Assembly: GCA_947652115.1 (NCBI GenBank)
Contig: OX393565.1
Coordinates: 24,607,621-24,671,620, forward strand
DNA from: Blastomussa wellsi
Taxonomy: Eukaryota; Cnidaria; Anthozoa; Scleractinia; Plerogyridae
DNA length: 64,000 bases
Reading direction: 5' to 3'
The position numbers and the translations under genes were made by a program. Positions within the stretch are counted from its first letter, which is position 1; each line of letters begins with the position of its first letter. Under the pieces are notes generated by a model that saw nothing but the letters and a program-made list of their open reading frames with translations, was not told the origin of the DNA and made no database searches. Positions 1 to 10,848 of this stretch are shown piece after piece.

Positions 1-587
1 GTACGTACTTCCATCTTCGCTCAGCTTTACCTAATAAAATGGAAAACAGTTAACATTAGATGAGTTTTTCCGTGTATATAAAAACCCCTTAAATTGTAAA
101 TTCATACTTGTAGCGAACTCTCACAGAAAGCACTTGCAGTAATGAAAGGAATTCCCTGAAAAGACGGAAACTGTTACCGCTGTTTTAACGGCGATTAATC
201 GGTTCTTCTCATGAGGCCACATTCTTTTAGCCAGGAATTGAAAGATTTCTTTTAAGCCTGACTCTACCCTACTGGAAAGGTCTAAGGACAAAATTGAAGC
301 ATTCAAGGAGTATGCATGCAGCGGGTTTGAGAGCAAATTTATTTTCAGGTGTCCAAAATTGTTAAAAATAACTCTCAAATCAATGTTTCACAGTAATTTT
401 CTCTAAAGGTAGCCATCCTTACGACACCCGGACTCCCATCTGGCTGTCAAGGCAAAGGCGTATGTTGATTATTCCATCGCAATCTCATTCCCAGAACCCG
501 CACCTCCCTTGACCCGCGGTCAGGAATTTCGCGACCGCTGGTCAAGGGTGACGCGGGCTCTGAGAATGAGATGGATTCCTGTCTGAC

Positions 588-3009
588 CTCTTCAAAGACG
601 CTCTTGTACTGAAGTCCACTGTGTTTCTTGTGAGGCTTAACTTCTACTGCTGTAATTGTTCTCTGGAAGTTATCTACCAGAACGGCCACGAACAAACTGT
701 AAAGAAGAGCAAAGAAATAGGGTAGGGGTGGGTTGAGGGATGTGACGGGAGGGAGGGTAGGGTGAGGATTGTAATGGGGAGAGTGCAATGGATTATGAAC
801 TAAGCGACAAGCTTGAAAAATAGGCTCGCGTGGCTCCTTTAATTTTAGTTGCTTTAAAAATATTTTGGTCTATCTCTGCATAATTAATATCTACTTGCAT
901 TTCGGACTTCATAGAAAGTTTTGTGATACGGAGTTATGGAGTTGTCTACCACAATCTGACGGAAGAATTCAAATGTTTCTTAGTTTATCTAATTCGCTCT
1001 TGATGAAGCATTTGCGTTCAGGGTGTGGATATCATGTGACAAATTCCTCTCAAGCAATGACAAACTAATTTCGACCACGACATCTCGACTCCTTACTTCA
1101 TGAAGATGAAGTTTTCCAGCACAATATAGACGATAAGGTACAATATGATGTAACTGTAGCCTGCAAGAAAAAAATAACAAAAAATGTAGTCGAGGTAGTA
1201 AGTGGAAAAATTTAATTAACGTGTCAAAGCCTTGTAGCCTGGGATAGCACCTAGAGTAAAGAGTAAAGTAAGAGTTTAGTAAAGAGAGCTCTTCACATTG
1301 ATTACTTTACTGTGAGTAATTAAAATACTACCGAGAGGAGGAACAGTGCCCTTGAGCTCACAAATGGAAAGCACATTGCCTTCCTTTTGACAGGTACCTA
1401 AAACATTCGTGAATACTTCCGTAATTCTCGATCACGACGCAGCAATCAGTCGAAGTAGAAAAAAAAATAATATTAACTTTACATGTCATGTAGATCGTTT
1501 GTTCGCCACTTCCGTGCAATCGCCAAAACATCAGCTACCATAGAACAGACCATATTCCATGCGCAACAACGCTGCCCTTGATACTGCGGACGCAATGCTG
1601 ACATCAGGAAAGCGCGGGAAATCTCGACACCCGCGCATCTCAGTGAAACACGATTAGAATGGCTGCCTCTCGTCAGCAGCTGTCCTTTGTCAAATGAGCT
1701 TCAAGTCGATTGATTAGTTTTATAAAACAAAGCAAAAAGAAGCAAGACCCTGACCTGGATTTTTAGCCACAACATCGCTGTACATGTAGAACCAGTCATC
1801 CAGTGTGATGAGTTGAAAGAGAGTAAAGAAGGCCTTTCCCAGGGTGCCAAACCTGGTGGGAGCTACTTCATAAAATAACCCGCGACCTATCACAGCGAAC
1901 ATATCTGCAGAACTTGTCGTTAATGGCCAACTCGTCTACAGTATACTAAATTTGCACTGTCCTAAATGTGACCAGACAAACTAAACCACGGACTAATAAG
2001 TGTTTAGCATGGCTTTGTGCGCCGAACTTCCTTCCTAATTATAATAAGTACGTTGATTATAAGGATACAAAGAAATAGCCCCTGTAGCATGACAATCGTA
2101 CTCAGTGCTCTGAAGGATTTCAGGATCGTTGTCATGATAACTTGTAGGTTCTTTAGAAACCTATAGGAACAAAACACACTTTGAAGCCATTAGGACGCTA
2201 TTCATTGGCGCCATTTTTGGAAGTAATTTTATGTTTTTACGTTGTTGTTACTATTGTTGTTGTGCGCTTGTAGTTGCAGTAGCAGTAGCAGTAGAAGTAG
2301 CAGTAGTAGTAGCAGCAGTAGCAGTAGCAGTAGCAGCAGCAGTAGCAGTAGCAGTAGCAGTAGCAGTAGCAGCAGCAGCAGTTTCAGTAGTAGCAGCAGT
2401 AGCAGTAGCAGTAGCAGTAGCAGCAGCAGCAGTAGTAGCAGTAGCAGTAGCAGCAGCCGCAGCAGCAGCAGCAGCAGTAGTAGCAGTAGCAGTAGCAGTA
2501 GCAGTAGTAGTAGTAGTAGTAGTAGTAGCAGTAGCAGCAGTAGCAGCAGCAGCAGCAGCAGTAGCAGTAGCAGTAGTAGTAGCAGTAGCAGTAGTAGCAG
2601 CAGCAGCAGCAGTAGTAGTAGCAGTAGCAGCAGCAGCAGTAGTAGTAGTAGCAGTAGCAGCAGCAGCAGCAGCAGTAGTAGTAGCAGTAGCAGCAGCAGC
2701 AGTAGTAGCAGTAGTAGTAGTAGCAGTAGCAGCAGCAGCAGTAGTAGCAGTAGCAGTAGTAGCAGCAGCAGCAGCAGCAGTAGTAGTAGCAGTAGCAGCA
2801 GTAGCAGCAGCAGCAGCAGTAGTAGTAGCAGTAGCAGTAGTAGTAGCAGTAGCAGCAGTAACAGCAGCAGCAGCAGTAGTAGTAGCAGTAGCAGTAGCTG
2901 TAGCAGTAGCAGTAGTAGCAGTAGTAGCAGTAGCAGTAGCAGCAGCAGTAGCAGTAGCAGTAGCAGCAGCAGTAGCAGCAGCAGTAGCAGCAGCAGTAGC
3001 AGTAGCAGT

Positions 3010-3041
<32 letters not shown>

Positions 3042-3108
3042 CAGTAGCAGCAGCCGCAGTAGCAGTAGCAGTAGCAGTAGCAGCAGCAGTAGCAGTAGCA
3101 GTAGCAGT

Positions 3109-3140
<32 letters not shown>

Positions 3141-3287
3141 CAGTAGCAGCAGCCGCAGTAGCAGTAGCAGTAGCAGTAGCAGCAGCAGTAGCAGTAGCAG
3201 CAGCAGCAGTAGTAGTAGTAGTAGCAGTAGCAGCAGCCGCAGTAGCAGCAGCAGTAGCAGTAGCAGCAGCAGTAGCAGTAGCAGTAG

Positions 3288-3326
<39 letters not shown>

Positions 3327-5639
3327 CAGCAGCCGCAGTAGCAGTAGCAGTAGCAGCAGCAGCAGTAGCATTAGCAGTAGAAGTTAATTAAAATAAAAAT
3401 AAGGACGTGAGTGAAAACGTAGTTTAGTTTTGGTCAAGTGTTTTTGCTTAGCTCATAATAAGTGTAATATTTTAAAGCACGATGCACTTGATTTCGAGGT
3501 TGTTCTGGATGTCCAGCTCTCTCCTGGAATGAATGAGTTACCGTAGTCCACCATGTTGTAAATTAATGACAACACGAAATTTCAGGAAGTAAAGCAACAA
3601 TATTCTACATTAGCTGGACCTATAGAGTGCCGTCTTTTGTTTCCAATGCATTAAATAATCTTTTTAGTACAGTAACGAAACATATAGCAAAATTCCACTA
3701 AGCTACCCCACCCACCCTACCTGATAGTTCTCAATACCCGCAATGCTCTCAGCGCCCTGATAGCTCTGAACATGCGCAGTAACCTGAATATGGCGGCCAC
3801 ATCAAAGGAGCCAACGTTCTGCACGATCAGCGGTAAAAGAAAGTCCACCACGGTGAAAAGAACAATGAGTAAATCTGGGAACAAGCGATCAAAATTGGAC
3901 TTTTAGATAAAGAACCAGCATGCAATCCCAGTTATATTTTACAAGAAAATAGGCCAATTTTGATAATTTAAAATTCAAACTAAAGAGACTCAGCAGGAAG
4001 CTCTGGGGAAATAAAGTTTGTGGGAAATAGACACTTCAAGTGTGAAGTTCATAACAATACTTGTACATCCTAAGCCTCGCATTCACATTCACCCTTTGGT
4101 GCAAGCAAACGCCAGAAAGTTCCTGAATGGCTTCGTTTAGATTTTTAATAGAAAAGTTTCAAACTTAAATAATTAGGAGCGCAATTTTCCTCTTCCATAC
4201 ATTCTTTCGTGCAAAGATCAAGCTAGAAAATTCTGCCCGCGTCATGCACAACAATGTCTGAATGTTTGTTTGGCGTGCCCTTATATCCCCGGCTAAGCCT
4301 CTAGCCCAAACTGGAGTATACACATGGTCTACCGTAACCGGTGACGTTACCAAGACCTCTCCCCGAACCTCGCGCGGCCAACGAACTTGGCTGGAGTATA
4401 AGTTGGCATCTAACAACCATTGACGACTGCGCCTAGCGCTAGAGCAGTTTAGTATGCAAACAAGAAAGTGCATGTTTTCCTACCCATAATGTTCCATCCC
4501 GTCTTGAAGAAGTACGACCGCAGAGCATATAGTTTTAGAACTATTTCCATGAAGTAAATTGCAAGGAAGACACTGTCGAGAGCCGATAGGTACCATCCTG
4601 TTATGAGGAAACAAACGTATATGCGCTATTGAATTGACATAGGTATCACCCCCTCCCGAATTCCAAAAAAGGGTTGAAGAGGGGTGAGGGGAGGGGGGGG
4701 GGGTGGGGGTGGTAGGGGGAGAGACTGATCTTGGACTTTGTAATGGTAAGACCAGAAACACAGGGAATTCTTTAGAATAGAAGCAAAACTCAGCCACGAC
4801 CTTCCAACAGCTAATACCTCCAAGTCTTAAGGTCTCAAAAATTTATCCCAAAAAGGTCCTAAATAGTGAGATTTACGAATTATCGCTTTCATAGAATATT
4901 TCTTAAAAATTCGCCCGAAACTAAAACGTCTTTTAGGCCAGAATTTTCAAGAAATTATGTAGGACCAAATACTGTTTTCAACGGATTTCTTTAGGGGTTT
5001 GAAGAAGAGTGAAAGACCCCTCCTCAACAGTAAGGCGAGGATTTTTACATGCAAAGGGCTTGTGATTGAAATATTTCTTGCCTAAATCGATCTAGATGGT
5101 AACGAAGCGATATTTATGTCATAGTATTTTAACTCCTCTTCTCAAGTCACTCGTCGTTTTCAGATATCTTGGGAAGAGATTTCTTCTACACAAGTGTGCG
5201 GGGATCTCAAGTTATCAAGCAACTAGATTAATTTTCCAAGTGACTTGCCTAAAGAAAAGCTCAAGAAACCCGCAGTCCACAATACAGCGAACAAATCCAA
5301 AATAGTTGAAAAATTATCTTTTATCTTTAAAGCTGCAGCAATACTGAAGCTACATAATCTCAAGTACAATGTCACCCTTGAAAAGCATACCAAAAGATAA
5401 CACAGAATTTGAAGTGGACGATGGCAAACGTGCTTACCTGCCTTGATAGAAAACCCTTCATCAGTTTGAATCACCAAAATCACCGTGTTGAGGAGAATCA
5501 CAAACAGAATGCTAACACTGAATATCTTGGACTCGGTCAGCTCATAAATAAACATTCGAAACTCTCCAGCGTTCTCAAGGGTCTTTGGAATATGGTGATG
5601 CTGATGACTCTTTGTCATAGTCGAAGTCGCCTTTTTTTG
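588..5639 (-). CDS. CATSPER1: CatSper1-like sperm calcium channel, partial (7 exons, S1 to post-S6)
   Basis: Exons on the minus strand, in coding order: 5639-5438, 4597-4484, 3874-3721, 2160-2069, 1904-1755, 1160-1097, 696-588. All joins use GT-AG sites with matching phase (885 nt, 295 codons, no stop). The reading gives S1 (ILFVILLNTVILVIQT), S2 (WYLSALDSVFLAIYF followed by MEIVLKLYA), S3, an arginine-rich S4 (RLLRMFRAIRALRALRVLR), S5 with LFLYMFAVIGRGLFYE, a pore loop with the T-x-D-x-W signature (LITLDDW), and S6 ending NLFVAVLVDNFQ. This is one six-helix voltage-gated domain, as in CatSper pore subunits, which form the heterotetrameric alkaline-activated Ca2+ channel of the sperm flagellum. 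The TLDDW pore and the S6 end point to subunit 1; another CatSper pore subunit is the alternative. The S1 exon begins with a His-containing stretch (HQHHH), fitting the His-rich CatSper1 N-terminus. Exons before S1 and after 588 were not resolved. The end at 588 relies on a GTCAGA donor. Confidence 0.82.
2273..3383. repeat. 1.1-kb (AGC/AGT)n microsatellite in CatSper intron
   Basis: An almost pure array of AGC and AGT triplets in irregular order, mostly hexamers of the CAGTAG type. It lies in the intron between the S3-S4 exon (3874-3721) and the S4-S5 exon (2160-2069). Long open frames through it (poly-Ser, poly-Ala/Val, poly-Leu on the other strand) are artefacts of the triplet period. Confidence 0.95.
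4680..4716. repeat. G-rich low-complexity tract
   Basis: A run of G with scattered A and T, in the intron just upstream of the CatSper S2 exon. A similar G tract lies at 5770-5782. No gene is implied. Confidence 0.6.
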
Positions 5640-6108
5640 CTGTAGAATTTAAACTTACAGCAAGTAAAGTGATGCGTTATAATCACTCGTCGCCATTTTG
5701 AAAATTGTAGAGGCGCAAAGAATTAGGGGTACGAGAAATTGGATTGTTAGAAGGGCGTAGCAAGGAGGGGGGAGGGGGGGGGGAGTGTGCCCGTGAACCT
5801 CTCTTTGTGAGGCTTTTCAAGCAAACAACATACAATATTCAGATGGCGGAAACGTGTATCCGAAGAATCAACATTATGACCCCTCTTTAAAAAATCCTGG
5901 CTACTCCCCTTACAAATCCACTTTGCGAGTTACTAACGAACAAGTAAAATCTAAAATACAATCCAACTCGTGGGGACAAGTGGTAACGCAATCCCCTAAT
6001 AACGCCTGCGTAGGAGGCTATCCAAATCCTGGATTTGGATTAATCCACGATATCAAGGAACTGCAGTATCTTCCCAAAATCTGGATAAATCTGTAATGCT
6101 GAGGGGCA

Positions 6109-6246
6109 TGTACTGAAACTAAGAACACTGGAACACCGGAACACCACAAAACACGGAACACCAGAAATACCGTAAAATGCCAATAAATTTCTGATGTTCC
6201 GGTGTTCCGTGTTTTGTGGTGTTCATGTGTTCCTGGTTTTAGTACA
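6109..6246. mobile_element. Foldback (hairpin) element, 138 bp
   Basis: Two arms of about 60 bp are imperfect reverse complements. The left begins TGTACTGAAACTAAG, and the right ends GTTTTAGTACA. Both contain short repeats of GGAACACC, and a loop of about 18 bp separates them. It would fold into one long hairpin. No coding capacity; the family is not identified. Confidence 0.75.
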
Positions 6247-6845
6247 TCCCACAAAGAGGAGCAGGAGACCGGGGTATTGGGAGGAGGGAGGGAGGGTTAG
6301 GTTCGGCATGGGGATAGAGAAGTCTGAATAGGGGTACACAAATTTAATACGCAAATCTACAGATCTATGCCAGTTTTAGCCAAATCCGTTAGGCGGCGTC
6401 AATCCGCCAGCAGTTTTACCCTTAAAGGATGTGAAGTTCTTCATTTTACCGCCTTTTTACACGTTGAATGCGATTTTGGTGTGCCGTGGCGCTAAATCGA
6501 CCTGAAATTTGCCATAAAGCAGTTTTCTACACTGACTAGAGCTTCATGAAAATTAAGTACCAAAATGTACAACATTCCTTGTTTTTAGTTCCTTTTTCTC
6601 TGCTTTTCTTTCCTCGCTACCTTCTACTCTCCACAGCCTTTCTAGCTGCTGGAAAAGTTTCGGTCCAGATCAGAAAAGAAAAGAAGGCCTAGATCTACTA
6701 TAGGTATATTGGCCTTTTTATGCACCAAACCCGGTTTCCTAAGTTTAACCGGAATATACTGACCAAGACCGCAGTTACAAGCATGATTTACAAAACTACC
6801 TGAACATACGTAGCACCCTAAGTTAACAAACTCACACGGTAAGTG

Positions 6846-7077
6846 AGGGTGCGTTCCTTTGGGTAGTCTTAGGGCGGGAAGACGTCTGACACTTCAGACT
6901 ATCCTTTGGGGTGATCTTGATCACGATCAGTGATCCAAGATCTCTCGGATCATGGTGCATCAAAGGCGCTGGCGAATCCACTCTGAGCGAGGATTTGCAA
7001 GTTCCTTTGATGCACCATGATCTGAGTGACCTCGGATCACTGATCCTGACCTGGATCACCCCAAAGGAATGCACCCT
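6846..7077. mobile_element. MITE with long inverted arms, interrupted by a 38-bp insertion
   Basis: The left end AGGGTGCGTTCCTTTGGG matches the reverse complement of the right end, and the similarity continues inward through GATCAGTGATCC and GGTGCATCAAAGG. The arms therefore cover nearly the whole element. The left arm carries an extra 38-bp segment at 6864-6901. No transposase is present. Confidence 0.75.
6864..6901. mobile_element. Nested 38-bp insertion with 9-bp direct repeats
   Basis: The segment begins TAGTCT and ends AGACTA (6-bp inverted termini). It is flanked by TCCTTTGGG at 6855-6863 and 6902-6910. The right arm of the host MITE lacks both the segment and the second copy of the 9-mer, so this looks like an insertion with target duplication. 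Its core (TTAGGGCG, then ACGTCTGACACTT) recurs at 34262-34288. Confidence 0.65.
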
Positions 7078-7754
7078 GAGTTCAGTTGTTTTATTAACAC
7101 ATTCAAAAACCTTGACACTGTAGGCCATTTTACTTTGTTATTCAGGGTACTAGAGCGCTATTCTTCTGATGTTCAGCTGGATGAATAGCTCAAAGTTACC
7201 ATTATTAAAAAATTCAGAGTTTTTCTCAAGCCTTTCCTAGCTGACATAGATTACATTAAAAATGACTGCAGTGCAGTACTGATCAGTACTGATCAGTAAA
7301 ACCTGTGTGACAAGATAATTCTTGTCTAGTATGACATCTGCAGGGAGCTAAAGCTTTATCACTAGACTGCTCCATCCATGTTGTCAACTAGTTCGCATTC
7401 AAGTAAGGCAGCCCAGTGCAGCAATTCTTATTTGGGGGGGGGGGGGGGGGGGGCCTTATTCAAACCACAGGAGCTTGTGCAGCAGCAAACCTATTTGTTC
7501 TGCTCAATTAGGAAGCTCGTTTGTATGTACACCCTGTAAAGGGGCACAGAAGCCATGCACCTCTTAGTAACCTGTAGTTTCATTCGTCCCCTGTATCACG
7601 CACCTCTATTGTTTTTAGGACAAGGGTCATTGTTTCTGTTGTCTGTTCTTTTGTTTTCCAAGCCAATACTGTTAGGCCTTACAATAGGTGCATACTGCCT
7701 CAAGGGGGGATGCTGTTTGACTGGATGTTGTGCTTGTAGCTGGACTAATTATTT

Positions 7755-10700
7755 TCATTTGGATGACATCTGTGGCTCCTCCCATGGGCGAGGTCCTCTT
7801 TTGTTTTCCCAGTTATCAATGTCAAGATTTGTTGTTATATCCTGAAATAAATAAAATGCAAAATTAGAACTAAGCATTGAAAAAATTCAAAAACTTGACA
7901 GCTACATGTAAGTATTGCTTAGTTGTATCCTGAAGTCAAGACTGGATAACTGGATAAGAACTACAAATTAATTTGCTCTCTTCTTTAGTGGTCAGACGTG
8001 TACCAATTGTTGGAAAAGCTAATGTGCAAGTGAGTGAGAGCCCTGTCTAGATGGGCAAGCCACTCTACTCTTGCAGTGGTTCTCTCTAGAACTGCTCTAG
8101 ATTATGGGCACCGGCAAATTGTTGGGACAACCTGGCAGAATGTTGGTGAGCAAGACTTTTCCTTATCATAGCATGTACCATGTTTGCCCTAGCCTCCTCT
8201 ACAGGAAACTTGTCTGCCGAGGGAAGACTAGAAGCAAAAGATTTGCCTCCTGGTCATTAGTCTTCCCTCATCAGTGGATCAGATATGCATGCATAATCTG
8301 CCTCATTTTAGTTGTTCTGGGCACACAGAGGATTTGAGAAATAAGGACTGCTTGCTTGCAGTCTTGATACACATATGCAATATTCAATTCCTGATAAACA
8401 TTTCACCTTCTCTCAAAACAACATTTATTATATATATTAGTTGTCAACTCCTGTTGGAGACTTGGAGAAAGAGAAAAGATCAGAAAACCCAATACTTTGC
8501 ATAACAGCCAGGGTGTATTCCATGCAAAGCTCATGATTTGCCAAATGTAAACCAAAATTTTAAAGGATTATAATTATAGAAAAAGGCAAAGGCACACAGA
8601 AATGAATCCTGACGTAACAGATTTAAGACATAGTGAGTACCTCATATACATCTTCAAGTGTGACTTCTTTAGCCTTGTGAGGTAGTGCTTTAAGAGCTTC
8701 TTCCTTGTTTAACTGAAAACAATCAGGGAAAGGCCAGATTCTGAAGTCACCATCCACAAATGGCAAATTCACCATTTGCTATTTATGGGGAGCGAGGATG
8801 GCACAGCAGTCAGAGCACTCCCTTCCCGCCAATGTGGCCTGGGTTCGATTCCTGCCCAGTACCATTTTGTGGGCTGAGTTTGTTGTTCACCTCGGTTCTC
8901 TCCTTGCTTCGAGGGCTTTTCTCTGGGTTCTCTGGTTTCCCTCCCTCCTCAAAAACCAACATTTCTAAATTTGGGGGAATTGAGGACCCACATGAAAATC
9001 AGCTGAGGCTAATGTGGTTTCTGCTCTCTAAATATCTAAACATTTCTATAAAAATGATCTTGCAAAATGGCCTCAGAAGTTTTGCATTGCCTACCATGTA
9101 AGTCTTCTCATCTTTTAGCTTGATCTTAATTTCAGTGAATTCTTTTAACGCAAATGATCCACCAACGATCAGCGTCTATATAGAGAATGCAGACAGGCAA
9201 TATGATGATAGTGTGCTACAGAATGAACAAGGAAGTGATTTCTTAAAGTATTACAGTGAAAATTAGGTCGTTCTCGTTTTTTCTCGATTCTGATTTTATA
9301 TTTGGCAAGAATGCACTGTCAATTATGCAACTCAATTTTCAAAATAAACCCATTTTTTGAACAAAGACATCCCGTTTAAACTGTCTGCCATAATTTTATC
9401 AGATTATGTTGCAGTCAAGTTGCATTGAGAGAACAAGATCAAGAGAATAAACTGACATCAACGTGTCATTGATTCACTAGCTTATTTTTTCAATATCTTA
9501 ACCAAGCTGATTAGTATGCAGCACAAGCTTTAAGAAGTTGCTGTTCTGCATACCAAATGGCATATAATTTATGGTTAGAGTCATTCTGGTGATTTAATTC
9601 TAAGTTTCAAAGAGTTCTGATTCAACCTTTAGGAAATATAGAAGTTTGAATTTCATGATTTTTACAAAGAAATATATGGAGTGCAGGTACACACTGCCCA
9701 CACCCATACATTTGTTTGCAAAAAAAATCACAATTTTGAAGTTTAAATCAGATCTCCATGAAACTCTGCATACTTAACGGCCACCTCTATAAGCTAAAAA
9801 AAGATCGATACCGGCCTCTATAAGATGGACACCTGGTGCAGGTCCCGGCCGTTTCTCAGTCATTTTACTATAACCAAACTCTCTATATGATGGACAACAG
9901 ACACTTTGAAATCTTTTACGGACACTTGTGAGGTGCTGGATGTGACCGCAAATTACGATTTAGGAAAGAAAAATTCTTAAATTACCAAGTATGTGACTCT
10001 TTTTAACACCAGACGTTTAATTGACAGCTCATTTCTTGTCGGCGGAATACATACAGCACATGTTAAAATTAAATCAGTCATTGTACATACCATTCAAAAA
10101 ATAACTTGGAGAAGACAACTGAATTGTATTATAATTTAAAACAGTTACTTTCTTGCTTTCTTAGCTGGGGTCATTGTTACTGCTGGACACCTCCTAAGAC
10201 GGACAGCTGAGGCCGGTTCCGATGGTGTCCGTCTTAGAGAGAGTTGACTGTACATAAATTTGACTTGCTGAATCTATTGATCAACCCCAAATATTCTTAC
10301 TTAATCCCATATTTCAAAATGTTATTCTAACCTCGAATCATGCTATTAGCTGGGTTCATTAAACCAGTGAGTAGATGACGTCACTCTCGCTCGATCCAGC
10401 TCTCTCAAACAAGATCTGGTAATGGCGGACGGTTTAAAATAGAAATTGTGATAAAAAACGGACTTATGTTGAAAATTTAGGCGCAATAATTGACATGGTG
10501 CACCCAGGCGGGGGGGAGGTTACTCGCATTATAGATGACGTGGGAGGGATGGGTGGCCGACGGAGCTTCATATTGTAAATTAATACAAAAACATACACGA
10601 GCCTGAAATTTTCCTACCAAAAGATACCTGGCATCAAATTTTCCTACCAAAAAATACAAGACGTAAATACCTCAATAAGTTATCCAAACAAGCCTTAAAG

Positions 10701-10803
10701 GAAACTATCCTGGAATTAACCCAAGCCATCTAAGTATTAAAATAATTACAATTTATTCACTTACGATCATCGGTACGCCAAACTTCACAAACTGAGCCGC
10801 CAT
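7755..10803 (-). CDS. COX16: COX16, cytochrome c oxidase assembly protein (complete, 92 aa)
   Basis: Four exons, all phase 0: 10803-10765, 9175-9095, 8712-8641, 7841-7755 (TGA at 7757-7755). COX16 is a small single-pass inner mitochondrial membrane protein needed for complex IV assembly, where it helps copper delivery to COX2. The reading starts MAAQFVKFGVPMI, crosses the membrane with TLIVGGSFALKEFTEI (residues about 9-25), and ends in the family's C-terminal block, NWENKRGPRPWEEP. GG-SF-L-EF and W-N-RGPRPWE are the conserved COX16 motifs, as I recall them from the human protein of 106 aa. The gene is intact. Its ATG lies 45 bp from the divergent MRPS5 start, implying a shared promoter. The introns hold a tRNA-type SINE (8786-9000) and other repeat material. 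No clear AATAAA was seen just downstream. Confidence 0.93.
8786..9000 (+). mobile_element. tRNA-derived SINE in COX16 intron 2
   Basis: A tRNA-like head with an A-box-like region (GGCACAGCAGTCAGAGC) and a B-box (GGGTTCGATTCC) is followed by a T/C-rich body ending near CCTCAAAAACCAACATTTC. The same body recurs at 27400-27470, in the first intron of the short fibrinogen-like gene. Confidence 0.7.
9775..10255 (-). mobile_element. Dispersed repeat ending TACAGTCAACTCTC (DNA-transposon-like fragment)
   Basis: On the minus strand the element begins TACAGTCAACTCTCTCTAAG and contains repeated 'AGACGGACA' and 'GGCCTC/GGCCGG' phrases. Related phrases (CTCTATAAGATGGACACC, CTCTATATGATGGACA) occur at 9815-9895. 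The TA next to CAGT is what a Tc1/mariner/pogo-type element would show, but no matching left terminus was found. Confidence 0.4.
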
Positions 10804-10848
10804 TTTGTAAGAGTTTCTGTAACTTGGTAACCGCACCTGACAGTCAAA
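10804..10848. promoter_or_regulatory. 45-bp bidirectional promoter core, COX16 / MRPS5
   Basis: The two divergent ATGs are separated by 45 bp. Each start codon lies in the same sequence, CAAAATGGCGGCT, read outward on its own strand. AA(N)ATGGCGGC is the known YY1 binding consensus, which in animals often overlaps start sites of ribosomal and mitochondrial genes. No TATA box is present. Transcription presumably starts within or just beyond this gap, giving very short 5' leaders. Confidence 0.75.

Larger units (their letters stand above)
5640..7754. other. Spacer or 5' introns between CatSper S1 exon and COX16
   Basis: No exon could be assigned here. The missing N-terminal CatSper exons may lie in it. 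It contains the foldback element at 6109-6246, the MITE at 6846-7077 and a 20-base G homopolymer at 7434-7453. An open frame on the minus strand starting at 7128 in a good ATG context (AAAATGG) runs straight into the MITE and was not accepted as a gene. Confidence 0.5.

Noticed and set aside
2229..3391. Three ORFs of 380-386 codons (poly-Leu, poly-Ala/Val, poly-Ser)
   Set aside because: They are readings of the AGC/AGT microsatellite in a CatSper intron. Every frame stays open because the triplets lack stops.
5854..6096. Plus ORF of 80 codons (MYPKNQHYDPSLKNPGYS...)
   Set aside because: No family recognised; it runs into the foldback element at 6109 and lies opposite the likely 5' part of the CatSper gene.
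6832..7128. Minus ORF starting MAYSVKVFECVNK in a good ATG context
   Set aside because: After about 17 codons it reads through the palindromic MITE. No donor site or family match supports a gene.
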